Positions 54,449-62,554 are shown, counted from the first letter of the stretch. The stretch: DNA of 64,000 nt from an uncultured Spirochaetales bacterium (GCA_944390025.1 CALXOK010000001.1:124001-188000), one strand, 5' to 3'. Numbers and translations are program-made. The notes: generated by a model from the sequence alone, not told the origin.

Positions 54449-56146
54449 GTGGAAGATGAAACTCAGATGACTGACATGCAGTCCCTCCTGCAGGAGCAGT
54501 ATCTAAAGTCACTTGCGGGCATTGAAGACGGTCAGATCGTAACCGGAACTGTTGTACAGTTAAATGACGACTATGTATTTGTTGATGTTGGCTACAAGAG
54601 TGAGGGTAAAATTCCTGTAGACGAATTTATTGAACTTCCGAAACTTGGTGACAGAGTCAATGTTGTGATTGTCAACAAGGAAGGCAAGGGTGGTCAGGTT
54701 ATCGTTTCCAAGAAAAAAGCCGATGCTAAGGAAAGAACAGAGGCATTAAGGGAAGCAGCAGAGAACAAGACACCTGTTCTTGGCAAGTTCAGCAAGGTTA
54801 TTAAAGGCGGTTTCGAGGTTGACCTCGGAGCAGACTATAAAGGTTTCTGCCCGCTTTCAAAGGCAGATGTCAACAGAGTTGAGAATCCTGAATCTCTCAT
54901 CGGAAAGACAGATTATTTCATCATTGACAAGTTCCATGCTTCTTCAAAGATGAAGAGTGTTGTCTCAAGAAGAGAGTATCTTGAGAAGATTATCGCCCAG
55001 AACAAGGAGAAGTTCTTCTCTACAGTTCAGATTGGTGATGTCGTTCAGGGTGAAGTCAAGTCATTCACAAGTTTCGGTGCATTCATCGACCTTGGCGGTT
55101 TTGACGGACTTCTTCATATCAACGACATGAGCTGGGGCCACGTCACAAAGCCTAAGGATTTCGTGAAGAAGGGCCAGGTCGTTCAGCTCAGACTCATCAA
55201 TGTCGATCCAGAGACACAGAAAATCAACCTTTCCCTGAAGCACATGCAGCCGGATCCCTGGACAAACTTCGAGGAGAAATATCAGGTTGGTGATGTCATC
55301 AAGGCACCGGTCACAAAGATCACAAGTTTCGGTGTTTTCATTGAACTTGAGCCTGGTATCGAAGGTCTTGCTCATATCTCTGAGCTCAGCTGGACAAAGA
55401 AGATCAACAATCCTAAGGAAGTTGTCAACATCGGCGATGTCGTCGAGGCAAAGATTCTTGGTTATGATCTTGACAAGAAGAGGGTTTCCCTCGGCCTCAA
55501 GCAGCTGATGGACAATCCCTGGGATACAATCGCAGATCGCTATCCGGTTGGTACAGTCCTGAAGAGGAATGTTGTCAAGCTCACCAATTCTGGTGCTTTC
55601 GTCAACCTTGAGGACGGAATCGACGGATTCCTCCACATCGATGATGTTTCCTGGACAAAGAAACTCAAGAATATGTCACAGTTCTGCAAGGAAGGCGACG
55701 AGATTGAGGTTCAGGTCTCCAGAGTTGAGCCGGAAAACAGAAGAATCCGTCTTTCTGTCAAGAATCTTGAAGGAAATCCTTGGCAGAACCTCAGGAAGAC
55801 AAATCCGAAGTATTCCATCATCAAGGGAACTGTTTCCAACGTCACAGATTTCGGTGTCTTCGTCAAGGTTGCCGGTGACATTGAAGGTCTTATCTCCAAG
55901 TACAATCTTGTAGGTCCGGATGAGGAATACACAGACAAGGTGCTTGAGAACTTTAAGGTCGGTGATGAAGTGACAGCAATGGTTGTCGAGATTAATCCTC
56001 AGACTCAGAAGCTTTCTCTTTCAATCAAAGAAATGATCAAGAGAAACCAGGAGTCAGAAATGGCTAAGTACATGGCTGATGAGAAAGAAGACAGCGATAC
56101 ATTCTCTCTTGCAGACATGCTCAAGGCAAAAGACGAGCAGATCTGA
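54449..56146 (+). CDS. rpsA: 30S ribosomal protein S1
   Basis: 565 aa from GTG 54449, 8 bp after AGGAG; the in-frame extension upstream runs into the end of cmk and is not supported. Six S1 repeats can be counted (starts at about residues 25, 105, 190, 275, 360 and 447), e.g. VVQGEVKSFTSFGAFIDLGG and VIKAPVTKITSFGVFIELEP. S1 brings mRNA to the 30S subunit; leaderless mRNAs are known to depend on it less. A strong terminator follows. TTGTTC-18-TAATTA at the end of cmk is a possible extra promoter. Confidence 0.96.
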   Translation: MEDETQMTDMQSLLQEQYLKSLAGIEDGQIVTGTVVQLNDDYVFVDVGYKSEGKIPVDEFIELPKLGDRVNVVIVNKEGKGGQVIVSKKKADAKERTEALREAAENKTPVLGKFSKVIKGGFEVDLGADYKGFCPLSKADVNRVENPESLIGKTDYFIIDKFHASSKMKSVVSRREYLEKIIAQNKEKFFSTVQIGDVVQGEVKSFTSFGAFIDLGGFDGLLHINDMSWGHVTKPKDFVKKGQVVQLRLINVDPETQKINLSLKHMQPDPWTNFEEKYQVGDVIKAPVTKITSFGVFIELEPGIEGLAHISELSWTKKINNPKEVVNIGDVVEAKILGYDLDKKRVSLGLKQLMDNPWDTIADRYPVGTVLKRNVVKLTNSGAFVNLEDGIDGFLHIDDVSWTKKLKNMSQFCKEGDEIEVQVSRVEPENRRIRLSVKNLEGNPWQNLRKTNPKYSIIKGTVSNVTDFGVFVKVAGDIEGLISKYNLVGPDEEYTDKVLENFKVGDEVTAMVVEINPQTQKLSLSIKEMIKRNQESEMAKYMADEKEDSDTFSLADMLKAKDEQI

Positions 56147-56167
56147 CGCTCGGACAAACCAATACAG

Positions 56168-56200
56168 CAGGCGGGAATAATCAGGCCCGCCTGTCTGGTT
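56168..56200 (+). terminator. Terminator after rpsA
   Basis: CAGGCGGG (56168-56175) pairs with CCCGCCTG (56186-56193) around a 10-nt loop, followed by TCTGGTTT. The U-run is interrupted. Confidence 0.65.
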
Positions 56201-56213
56201 TAAGGGGATTACC

Positions 56214-56903
56214 ATGAAAGATAAATCAAAGAACCTTACTTCATCAGAAAAGCTTGCTGCTAAAACTGAAGGTTTCTTTTCAAGGAATTACAGACTTCTC
56301 ATTGTAATAGTTGTCGTTGTGCTTCTTATCTGTGCCGGAATTGGAATCTGGTCAGTTGTTTCATCAAACGGTAAAGAAGCTACAGCCAATGCAGTTTATT
56401 CACTTGAAGAGGATTACAATGCTCTCTTCCTGATGGATTCCACAACCAATGACTACACAGCAGCATGCGATCAGTTCGTTGCTGATGCTGAGGCTATCCT
56501 TGCATCCACCAGCAGTGATGAGTATGCGAATATCAAGACAAACTATCTGCTCGGCCTTTATTATTTCTCTGTAAAAGACTGGAATAATGCTGCTGCATGT
56601 TTTGACACTGCTGCAAACAACGGGCAGGGTACATACCTCGGTTCACTGAGCCTTGCAAACGCTGCAGCAAGCAGTGAGAATGCAGGTGATCAGGATGCTG
56701 CTCTTGCTTACTACAACAGAATCTGGGATGACTACGGAACTGAAGCTCCGGAAAGCCCGAAAGCACTTTTCAATGCTGCAAGAATCTATGAAGCTCAGGG
56801 AGATATAGAGCTTGCAATTGCAACATATTCTCAGCTTGCTGATCAGTTCGGTGCCTCTGAATATGCAAACCTTGCAAACGCAAGACTCATTGTCTTAGAG
56901 TAA
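56214..56903 (+). CDS. Membrane-anchored tetratricopeptide-repeat protein
   Basis: 229 aa. A basic cytoplasmic N-terminus, one membrane helix (about residues 29-48) and a periplasmic part with three or four TPR-like helix pairs (YANIKTNYLLGLYYFSVKDWNNAAACF; LANAAASSENAGDQDAALAYYNRI; ALFNAARIYEAQGDIELAIATYSQLADQF). The layout recalls YfgM-type and other TPR anchor proteins that bind partners in the envelope. The partner is unknown. AAGGGG stands 7 bp before the ATG. A lipoprotein gene follows 34 bp later. Confidence 0.8.
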   Translation: MKDKSKNLTSSEKLAAKTEGFFSRNYRLLIVIVVVVLLICAGIGIWSVVSSNGKEATANAVYSLEEDYNALFLMDSTTNDYTAACDQFVADAEAILASTSSDEYANIKTNYLLGLYYFSVKDWNNAAACFDTAANNGQGTYLGSLSLANAAASSENAGDQDAALAYYNRIWDDYGTEAPESPKALFNAARIYEAQGDIELAIATYSQLADQFGASEYANLANARLIVLE

Positions 56904-56937
56904 CTGTAAAGCAGTTAAAACTTATAGGAGGATGAAA

Positions 56938-57714
56938 TTGAAGAAACTCATCACAGCTTTTCTTCTATTTTTTATCCTCTTTCTTGTATCCTGCGGGATG
57001 CCTAATTCCCATGATTATTCTAGTGATGTTGTCATTACAAGAGTTGGAAGTGACCAGATTTATTTAAACGGATTCAGAGTTCATTTTTATAATAGTCAGA
57101 TTAAAATTAATCCCTCAGTATTATTAATGTACACAATTGCTGATGATGATTATTCATTAATTTCAAATTTCAATTCTCATATCAGAAACAGTAGCAATTA
57201 TTATAATGGAACTCCTGCAACATTCCTTGATAATGGACGTCTGGATAACGTTGAATCAGCAGCAGGCAATAAAACAATTTATTTTTATGAGTTTTCAGGA
57301 CAGGATAATAATCAAAATAATATCAATGTTTCAGGTTCACCTAATTATACATTTTCAAATATGACAGCATATCACGACTATTATTTCATGATAAAAAAAG
57401 AAGTTTCTGAGGACAATAGTGGATTTTATTTTGTCCTTGATATTTTTAAGGACAGTAAAGATAGTCAAAATCTATTATATTCAATTAATTTATTCAGGTA
57501 TGATGGGAATAGCTTTCTTTCGGATCTAAGAAAAAATGAAATTTCATCGGAAAATGATTATTCCTTCTATGATGATTCAACCTATAATGAAGGAGACAAT
57601 TATGATATACAGCTTTTCCTTGCTTTATGCATTGTTCCTTCTTCAGATTCTTCATACAGCAATATATTCTGGACACAACCTGTAAGCTTTGAAATAAACA
57701 GTAGAAACCAGTGA
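56938..57714 (+). CDS. AT-rich lipoprotein of unknown function
   Basis: 258 aa from TTG 56938. AGGAGG occupies 56926-56931, touching the ATG at 56932 but 6 bp from the TTG, so TTG is the likely start. KKLITAFLLFFILFLVSC places the lipidated Cys at residue 19. The mature protein is Asn/Ser/Tyr-rich (NSQIKINPS, QDNNQNNINVSGSPNY) with beta character and no known motif. The gene is clearly richer in A and T than its neighbours, which suggests fast divergence or transfer. It is followed by a bidirectional terminator. Confidence 0.75.
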   Translation: MKKLITAFLLFFILFLVSCGMPNSHDYSSDVVITRVGSDQIYLNGFRVHFYNSQIKINPSVLLMYTIADDDYSLISNFNSHIRNSSNYYNGTPATFLDNGRLDNVESAAGNKTIYFYEFSGQDNNQNNINVSGSPNYTFSNMTAYHDYYFMIKKEVSEDNSGFYFVLDIFKDSKDSQNLLYSINLFRYDGNSFLSDLRKNEISSENDYSFYDDSTYNEGDNYDIQLFLALCIVPSSDSSYSNIFWTQPVSFEINSRNQ

Positions 57715-57722
57715 ATAAAGAA

Positions 57723-57743
57723 TCCCGCAGGAGGCCTGCGGGA
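57723..57743. terminator. Bidirectional terminator between the lipoprotein and thioredoxin reductase genes
   Basis: TCCCGCAG (57723-57730) and CTGCGGGA (57736-57743) form a perfect 8-bp stem with loop GAGGC between convergent genes. The minus strand continues TTCTTTATT. Confidence 0.75.
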
Positions 57744-57770
57744 AAGCACTTATCAGAAGAAAAATCTTAA

Positions 57771-58985
57771 TCAGAGAGCCGCTTCAATTTCCTTGAAGTT
57801 TGAACTTTCCTTTGCAGAAGCTGTTGCAACTTTCTTTCCATTCTTATAGAGAGCAACTGAAAGCGGTTTGCCATCAAGAATCTTCATGACCTTGTCGCTC
57901 TTGTAGATATCAACCGGCTTGATTTCAACATCATGCTCCTTAGCAAATGTCTCCATCTTGAGCAGGGTTGCCCTGTCGTTCTCCTCACTAGCGTTGTAGT
58001 AGAAGACGAGGATCTTGTCCTTAGAAAGAATATCATCATGAATAGTCTCAAGATCACCGATATAGCGCTCTGCCATATAACCGGCAACAGCACCGTCACC
58101 GACAGCTGTAGAGACCTGACGGAGAGTCTTTGATCTGACATCACCTGCGGCAAAGATACCAGGCTGATTTGTCTCCATATCAACATTAGTGATGATGTAT
58201 CCTCTCGGATCAAGGTTCACAAGACCTTCAAAGAGCTGAGTGTTCGGGAGATATCCGATGAAGAGGAAGCATCCGTCGATATCAACAGGAATGATTTCGC
58301 CAGTCTTGAGGTTCTTGAGGTTGACTCTCTTGAGCATGTCATCGCCTTCGAAAGAATCAACAGAGGTGTTCCAGATGAAGTGCATCTTCTCATTCTTGAA
58401 TGCCTTTTCCTTGGCAACCTCGTTTGCATCAACATGACCTTCATCATGGACAACAGACACCCATACTTCTGAACAGAAACGGGTAAGGAACATACCTTCT
58501 TCGATTGCTGCATCACCAGAACCGATGATAAGAACTTTCTTACCTGTATAGCGTGCTGCATCACAAGTTGCACAGAAGGAGATTCCCTTATCGAGGAATT
58601 TCTCTTCTCCAGGTGCACCTGTAAGTCTGTTTCTTCCACCTGTGGAGAGGACAACAGCTTTTGCATGATAATCAGTGCGGAATGTTGAGACATTCCAGCG
58701 GCCGTCATCAAGCCTGCTGACTCCCTTGCAGTCTGTAAGTTTAACACTGACACCGAATTTCCTGAACTGCTTGTCAAAAAGCTTCATGAGCTCTGTGCCA
58801 TCAATTCCTTCAGGAAAACCAGGATAGTTCTCGATTTCACTTGTATATGTTGCAAGACCACCGATAAGGGACTTCTCAAGAAGAAGTGTCTTGAGACGTG
58901 CTCTTCCTGCATAAAGAGCCGCTGTCATACCACCGGCACCACCACCGATGACAACAACGTCGTAGTCTTCAATTCTCTTTTCCAT
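57771..58985 (-). CDS. Thioredoxin-reductase-like flavoprotein with a C-terminal thioredoxin fold lacking CXXC
   Basis: 404 aa. Residues 1-315 are a complete TrxR: FAD site VVIGGGAGGMTAALYAGRA, redox pair Cys138/Cys141 in SFCATCD, NAD(P) site VLIIGSGDAAIEEG, and GIFAAGDVR. Residues 323-404 align with thioredoxin (KILVFYYN, VEIKPVDIYKSD, KPLSVALYKNGKKV with a likely cis-Pro), but the active-site CGPC is replaced by SEEN (333-336). The added domain therefore probably binds a partner rather than exchanging disulfides. It is third in yedF-yedE-this gene, implying reduction in sulfur or selenium transfer (inference). AGGAG lies 7 bp before the ATG. Confidence 0.88.
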   Translation of the reverse strand: MEKRIEDYDVVVIGGGAGGMTAALYAGRARLKTLLLEKSLIGGLATYTSEIENYPGFPEGIDGTELMKLFDKQFRKFGVSVKLTDCKGVSRLDDGRWNVSTFRTDYHAKAVVLSTGGRNRLTGAPGEEKFLDKGISFCATCDAARYTGKKVLIIGSGDAAIEEGMFLTRFCSEVWVSVVHDEGHVDANEVAKEKAFKNEKMHFIWNTSVDSFEGDDMLKRVNLKNLKTGEIIPVDIDGCFLFIGYLPNTQLFEGLVNLDPRGYIITNVDMETNQPGIFAAGDVRSKTLRQVSTAVGDGAVAGYMAERYIGDLETIHDDILSKDKILVFYYNASEENDRATLLKMETFAKEHDVEIKPVDIYKSDKVMKILDGKPLSVALYKNGKKVATASAKESSNFKEIEAAL

Positions 58986-59006
58986 AATTCATCTCCTAAA
59001 TAAACA

Positions 59007-59034
59007 GTTGTCCCCGTCCGGGGACGAGGACAAC
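59007..59034 (-). promoter_or_regulatory. Strong intercistronic hairpin between yedE and the reductase gene
   Basis: GTTGTCC (59007-59013) and GGACAAC (59028-59034) form an outer stem, and the GC-rich inside can pair further. On the minus strand it is followed by TGTTTATTT, a weak U-run, then the reductase ribosome site. It may be a partial terminator or an RNA-stability element that sets the ratio between yedE and the reductase. Confidence 0.55.
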
Positions 59035-59044
59035 ATGAAAAGAA

Positions 59045-60274
59045 TCAGTTGAATGAACTTCTCTTCTTTCCTTCCCACCACCAGGCAAGAATCCAGAGCC
59101 CGAGAAGGGCAGCAAGCTGGATGATGAGAGCAGGAACAAGACCACCAAGCACAGCAGGAAGATAAACCTTGACACCAGCTGTGAGGAATGTTCCGGCAGT
59201 TGCTGATGTGATAGCACCACCGAGGAAGTTACCGATACACCAGAACGGGAAGCAGATCCAGAGCTGGACATAACCTTCACCCATTCTGACGAGTGTTCCG
59301 GATGCACAACCACCAGCAAGAACAGCACCAATTCCGAAAAGGAAAGCACCAATGAAGAGCTGGAGGCTGATCACACTGCCTGGCATGTTCTCTGCTGTAA
59401 GACCTGAAAGGTCAGCACCGAATGTATTAGCATGCTTTCCGAAGAAGAAGATTGTGGAAAGTGCAAATGCAACGATGACAGCTCTTGTGAGCTTAGTCTC
59501 ACCTGTAAGGCCCGGATCCCTGTATGCTGCAGTGAAGCAGAAGCGGGAGCGCTGGAGGGAATAGCCAAGACCAAGGCCGATGAGCATCAGAAGAGGAGCC
59601 TTTGGATAGGTAGGAGCAACGGCTGCAGCAATGATTGCACTGATGACAAGAATGACAACACCAGCAGCAATCTGGATCTTCTTGTTGCGTGCCTTCTGCT
59701 CAGCTGTAAGTCTCTTTCTGTTAGGTCTCTTGTTGGATACAGGTGGCATGAAGAACTTGAGAAGCTTACCGCCAACTGTAGCTCCGAGGAAGACAAACAG
59801 GAGAAAGAACCATGCAGCAAGTGAGAACTGAGGAAGCTGTGAGAACAGTCCGCCGATGTTACAACCGCCAGCCATCTTAGCACCGAAGCCCATCAGCAGA
59901 CCGCCGATGATTGCAGCAAGAGCCTGCTTATAGTGCTTGATGTTTCTGATCTTCCACTGAGCAGCAAGAAGACATGCGACAGCCGCACCGACCATAATCC
60001 ATGTATCTGTAAGTGCTGGCTGGCTGCCAAAGAAGCTGTAAGTCTCAAGTGTTGTGTTCTTGAATACACTGTCAGAACCTGTGTTTACGCCAAAGAGGTT
60101 AAAAAGAAGGGCACCCCAGTTACCAAAAGCACCAGAAACACCCCATGTGCTTCCGACCATGCACAGAGCCATTGCGAAAATGACAATGAGAACTGCACCA
60201 GCGTAATATGACCACTCCTTCTTCAGGATGATGTCATAAAGTGCTGGCTTTTCAATCTGATTATTCTGATCCAT
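59045..60274 (-). CDS. yedE: YeeE/YedE-family sulfur-compound transporter, YedE type
   Basis: 409 aa, about 10-12 helices in two related halves. The order of motifs follows E. coli YedE: WGVSGAFGNWG, GFGAKMAGGCNIGGLF (Cys138), LQRSRFCFTAAYRD (Cys246) and LAGGCASGTLVRMGEGY (Cys323). The family includes the Spirochaeta thermophila thiosulfate importer TsuA, in which conserved cysteines pass the ion along; YedE has also been proposed for selenium. GAGGAG precedes the ATG and overlaps the yedF stop. Substrate unproven. Confidence 0.88.
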   Translation of the reverse strand: MDQNNQIEKPALYDIILKKEWSYYAGAVLIVIFAMALCMVGSTWGVSGAFGNWGALLFNLFGVNTGSDSVFKNTTLETYSFFGSQPALTDTWIMVGAAVACLLAAQWKIRNIKHYKQALAAIIGGLLMGFGAKMAGGCNIGGLFSQLPQFSLAAWFFLLFVFLGATVGGKLLKFFMPPVSNKRPNRKRLTAEQKARNKKIQIAAGVVILVISAIIAAAVAPTYPKAPLLMLIGLGLGYSLQRSRFCFTAAYRDPGLTGETKLTRAVIVAFALSTIFFFGKHANTFGADLSGLTAENMPGSVISLQLFIGAFLFGIGAVLAGGCASGTLVRMGEGYVQLWICFPFWCIGNFLGGAITSATAGTFLTAGVKVYLPAVLGGLVPALIIQLAALLGLWILAWWWEGKKRSSFN

Positions 60275-60288
60275 TTTCAGTCAGCTCC

Positions 60289-60516
60289 TCAGCATGTCTT
60301 CTCGATGACAACTTCCCATTCTCCGTCACCGACTTCTTCGATTTCGACATTGTAGCCCTGACCGCGTGCCCAGTCCGGGACATTCTTCATTGCGCATGTG
60401 TGGTCGATACCGACAACAAGCACATCACCGACATTCATTTCCTTGATTGCATTCTGTGTCTTCACGAGAGGCACTGGGCAGGCCTCGCCAAGACAGTCAA
60501 GATACTTTTCTGCCAT
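60289..60516 (-). CDS. yedF: TusA/SirA/YedF-family sulfur-carrier protein
   Basis: 75 aa. DCLGEACPVPLVKTQNAI has the CPxP motif whose Cys (residue 13) carries persulfide sulfur or selenium in this family. A second Cys is in DHTCAMKNVPDWARGQGY, as in YedF, and the protein ends in Cys (EKTC), an unusual exposed position. It likely accepts the substrate brought in by YedE, with the reductase resolving it. AAGGAG is 9 bp before the ATG. It heads the operon. Confidence 0.9.
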   Translation of the reverse strand: MAEKYLDCLGEACPVPLVKTQNAIKEMNVGDVLVVGIDHTCAMKNVPDWARGQGYNVEIEEVGDGEWEVVIEKTC

Positions 60517-60517
60517 T

Positions 60518-60564
60518 TTTAAATTCTCCTTATAGCAAAAGTTGTTTTAAGGATAGAATTTAAA
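60518..60564. promoter_or_regulatory. Long inverted repeat spanning the yedF promoter and ribosome site
   Basis: TTTAAATTCTCCTTA (60518-60532) is matched in inverse by TAAGGATAGAATTTAAA (60548-60564), identical apart from a 2-nt insertion; arm centres are about 31 bp apart (three helical turns). A promoter TTGCGA-17-TATCCT on the minus strand has its -10 in the right arm, and the left arm contains the Shine-Dalgarno. This fits a regulator binding both arms; the neighbouring Crp/Fnr proteins are candidates. Confidence 0.5.
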
Positions 60565-60637
60565 CATAAAAGTCGCAATATTGGATTTTTACGGAGTAGG
60601 GGAAATAGTCAGAAAAAAGTGTGACTTTCAGACAAAA

Positions 60638-61294
60638 TTACATTTCTGACAAAGAATGCAGGTCTTTGATTATGATTCTGCCCCATTTATTTTCTATATA
60701 ACCGGCTTTCTCAAATTCTGACAGAATAGATGAGACCTGAGAGCGTGCAAGGTCGATATCCCGGCTGATTTCATCCTGTGTCACTTCAAGAGTCTCTGAC
60801 TGCAGATTTGTTGAAAGGTTGTAAAGGTAATATGCGATTCTCTGCCGGGAGGAAATGAGACAGCGGGTCTTTATTATGAAAAGCAGGTCAGAATACCTGT
60901 CCATGAAATTACGTCTCAGGAACAGTGACATCTCCGGATAACGGTTCTTGAGGTCCTTATAAAGCCAGCTTGGTATTTTCAATATCCTGCAGTCAGTATC
61001 AGCAACAAGGGTTATCATGCTGGAAAAGCCGAAAAGCTCACGGGCGGAAGCCAGTGTGCAGATATCCCTCTCATTCAGATAATATAAAAGAATAGGGTGG
61101 GTGAAATCATGAAGCATGCTTCGTAGCCGTCCTTCAAGAACGACAATCAGGCTGAAACATGTGTCCTGTATGTCCAAAACCGCCTTTCCGGACTCAAAGG
61201 ACTGAGTATAGCTGTAGAAAGACAGATCTGACTTATCCTTTTCAGACAGATCATTGAAAAAGGGAAAATAGGACTCGAGCAACTGTCTTATCAT
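60638..61294 (-). CDS. Crp/Fnr-family transcriptional regulator
   Basis: 218 aa. An N-terminal cyclic-nucleotide-binding-type beta roll (SFESGKAVLDIQDTCFSLIVVLEGRLRSML) and a C-terminal winged helix with LEVTQDEISRDIDLARSQVSSILSEFEKAGYIE. Fnr-type clustered N-terminal Cys are absent, so it does not hold an iron-sulfur cluster; the ligand is unknown. It lies 121 bp upstream of yedF on the same strand and divergent from a second Crp-type gene. TAAAAT ends 6 bp before the ATG, no Shine-Dalgarno (leaderless candidate). Confidence 0.87.
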   Translation of the reverse strand: MIRQLLESYFPFFNDLSEKDKSDLSFYSYTQSFESGKAVLDIQDTCFSLIVVLEGRLRSMLHDFTHPILLYYLNERDICTLASARELFGFSSMITLVADTDCRILKIPSWLYKDLKNRYPEMSLFLRRNFMDRYSDLLFIIKTRCLISSRQRIAYYLYNLSTNLQSETLEVTQDEISRDIDLARSQVSSILSEFEKAGYIENKWGRIIIKDLHSLSEM

Positions 61295-61354
61295 GCGTCT
61301 ATTTTAACAGAATTGAGATTCAAATACTAATCAGGATTGGTTAATATATTTTTA
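61295..61354. promoter_or_regulatory. Divergent promoters of the two Crp/Fnr genes
   Basis: Plus: TTCAAA (61319-61324), 17 bp, TAATAT (61342-61347), 7 bp to ATG 61355. Minus: TAAAAT (forward 61301-61306) 6 bp from its ATG, with a poor -35. TTGAGATTCAA (about 61313-61323) is a small inverted repeat between them. Confidence 0.45.
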
Positions 61355-62023
61355 ATGATTACACAGAGCGAATATCAGGCTTTTCTTGAATTGTTTCCAG
61401 TTTTCCTTCTTCTAGATGAAGAAGATTCATCTCAGTTGCTGCAGTCTCTAACAATTCGTCAGCTCACGGCAAAGACATCAATTCAGGACAGTACAGAATC
61501 CGCAAAAGAAGTTTATTTCATTAAAGACGGTCTGATGAGAATATTTGCAGGAGATGAAAACACTCAGGTTCTTTTACAGTATCTCACAGCAGGAGAAAGC
61601 TGCTTTCTGACATCTGCGAAAATCAGTCACAGTGAATATATGGACTTCAAGATTGAATCTGCAAGTGACCTTGAGCTGTTTGCTCTTGATGAAAAAACTT
61701 TTTCAAGACTGGAATCCGGTTATACAGATATCAGGAACTATACAGATTCTTCACTTGCTTCAGCTGTGAAAAGCATCTCAGAAGTTCTTAAAGTCATTAT
61801 CAATAAAAGTCTTTACGAGAAGACAGTAATATATTTAAGATATTTGACAGACAAGCTTGGGTCATATGAATTGAAGCTGACACATGAGTTCATTGCTAAG
61901 GATTTGAACACAAGCCGTGAAGTCATTACAAGAGTCCTTTCCAGAATGAAAGCAGATGGAAGGATAAAAATTAGAAACCGGATAATAAACACATCAGATT
62001 TATTCTCCAAAGATGATAAATAA
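61355..62023 (+). CDS. Crp/Fnr-family transcriptional regulator (second)
   Basis: 222 aa from ATG 61355 (MITQSEYQAF). A beta-roll sensor (SAKEVYFIKDGLMRIFAGDENTQVLLQYLTAGESCFLTSAKI) and a winged helix with LTHEFIAKDLNTSREVITRVLSRMKADGRI. It is a distant relative of the divergent neighbour. No iron-sulfur Cys cluster. An in-frame TTG at 61337 would add six residues but would lie 5' of the predicted transcript start. No Shine-Dalgarno; the -10 ends 7 bp before the ATG. Confidence 0.85.
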   Translation: MITQSEYQAFLELFPVFLLLDEEDSSQLLQSLTIRQLTAKTSIQDSTESAKEVYFIKDGLMRIFAGDENTQVLLQYLTAGESCFLTSAKISHSEYMDFKIESASDLELFALDEKTFSRLESGYTDIRNYTDSSLASAVKSISEVLKVIINKSLYEKTVIYLRYLTDKLGSYELKLTHEFIAKDLNTSREVITRVLSRMKADGRIKIRNRIINTSDLFSKDDK

Positions 62024-62525
62024 GAATAATAGAAAAAATTGTATATAATCTATATTCTGTCAACTAGACTATATTTCATGCTAAAAAACTGACTGTTTAA
62101 GAGCATAAAATGCATAAGTGAAGGAAATATGGGTTAAAGCAAGGTTGAACACTTTTTTGAGCTGTTTTTTATAAATTTAAACTTAACTTTACTTGTTTAA
62201 TCAAGTTTTATGTATATAAATATAACTTAACAGTTAAATTAATGTTTTATTAACTCAATTTCCTATATTTCTTTACGTAATGTTTTAATTATATTATTTT
62301 TAAGTTTTATAAACAGATTTTATCATGTTTTAATTACGTTATGTTTTATTTATATTTATTGTCATATTTTCTTTAAAAAGTATTAATAATAAAATTTTAT
62401 TTACTATATTTTTAAAGAAGCTTAACTTTCTAAATTTAATATATATAACTTTATATTTCTTGTAATTTTTCTTTACATTACTATTTCTCTTAATAATTTC
62501 AACTGGATTCATTTTTTTGCTTTGC
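62024..62525. other. Very AT-rich intergenic stretch with iterated ATGTTTTA/AAGTTTTA motifs
   Basis: About 500 bp with no credible gene. From about 62160 almost all bases are A or T. ATGTTTTA occurs at 62242, 62280, 62325 and 62341, and AAGTTTTA at 62203 and 62302, all in one orientation. TTACGTAATGTTTTA (62273-62287) and TTACGTTATGTTTTA (62334-62348) differ by one base. Near 62078-62107 ATGCT/AGCAT with inner AAAC/GTTT can fold as an imperfect hairpin. There are no consensus DnaA boxes. A minus-strand 73-codon frame here is Lys/Ile/Asn-rich chance sequence. Confidence 0.6.
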
Positions 62526-62554
62526 TTGATTCCCCTACCCCATGTGCATATAAT
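62526..62554 (+). promoter_or_regulatory. mazG promoter
   Basis: TTGATT (62526-62531), 17 bp, consensus TATAAT (62549-62554). The -10 ends 8 bp before the ATG at 62563, giving a leaderless message. The long A/T stretch upstream could act as an UP-type element. Confidence 0.7.

Noticed and set aside
61313-61323. Crp/Fnr binding site TTGA-N3-TCAA
   Set aside because: Known sites have about six bases between half-sites; this spacing is too short, so it was noted but not called an operator.
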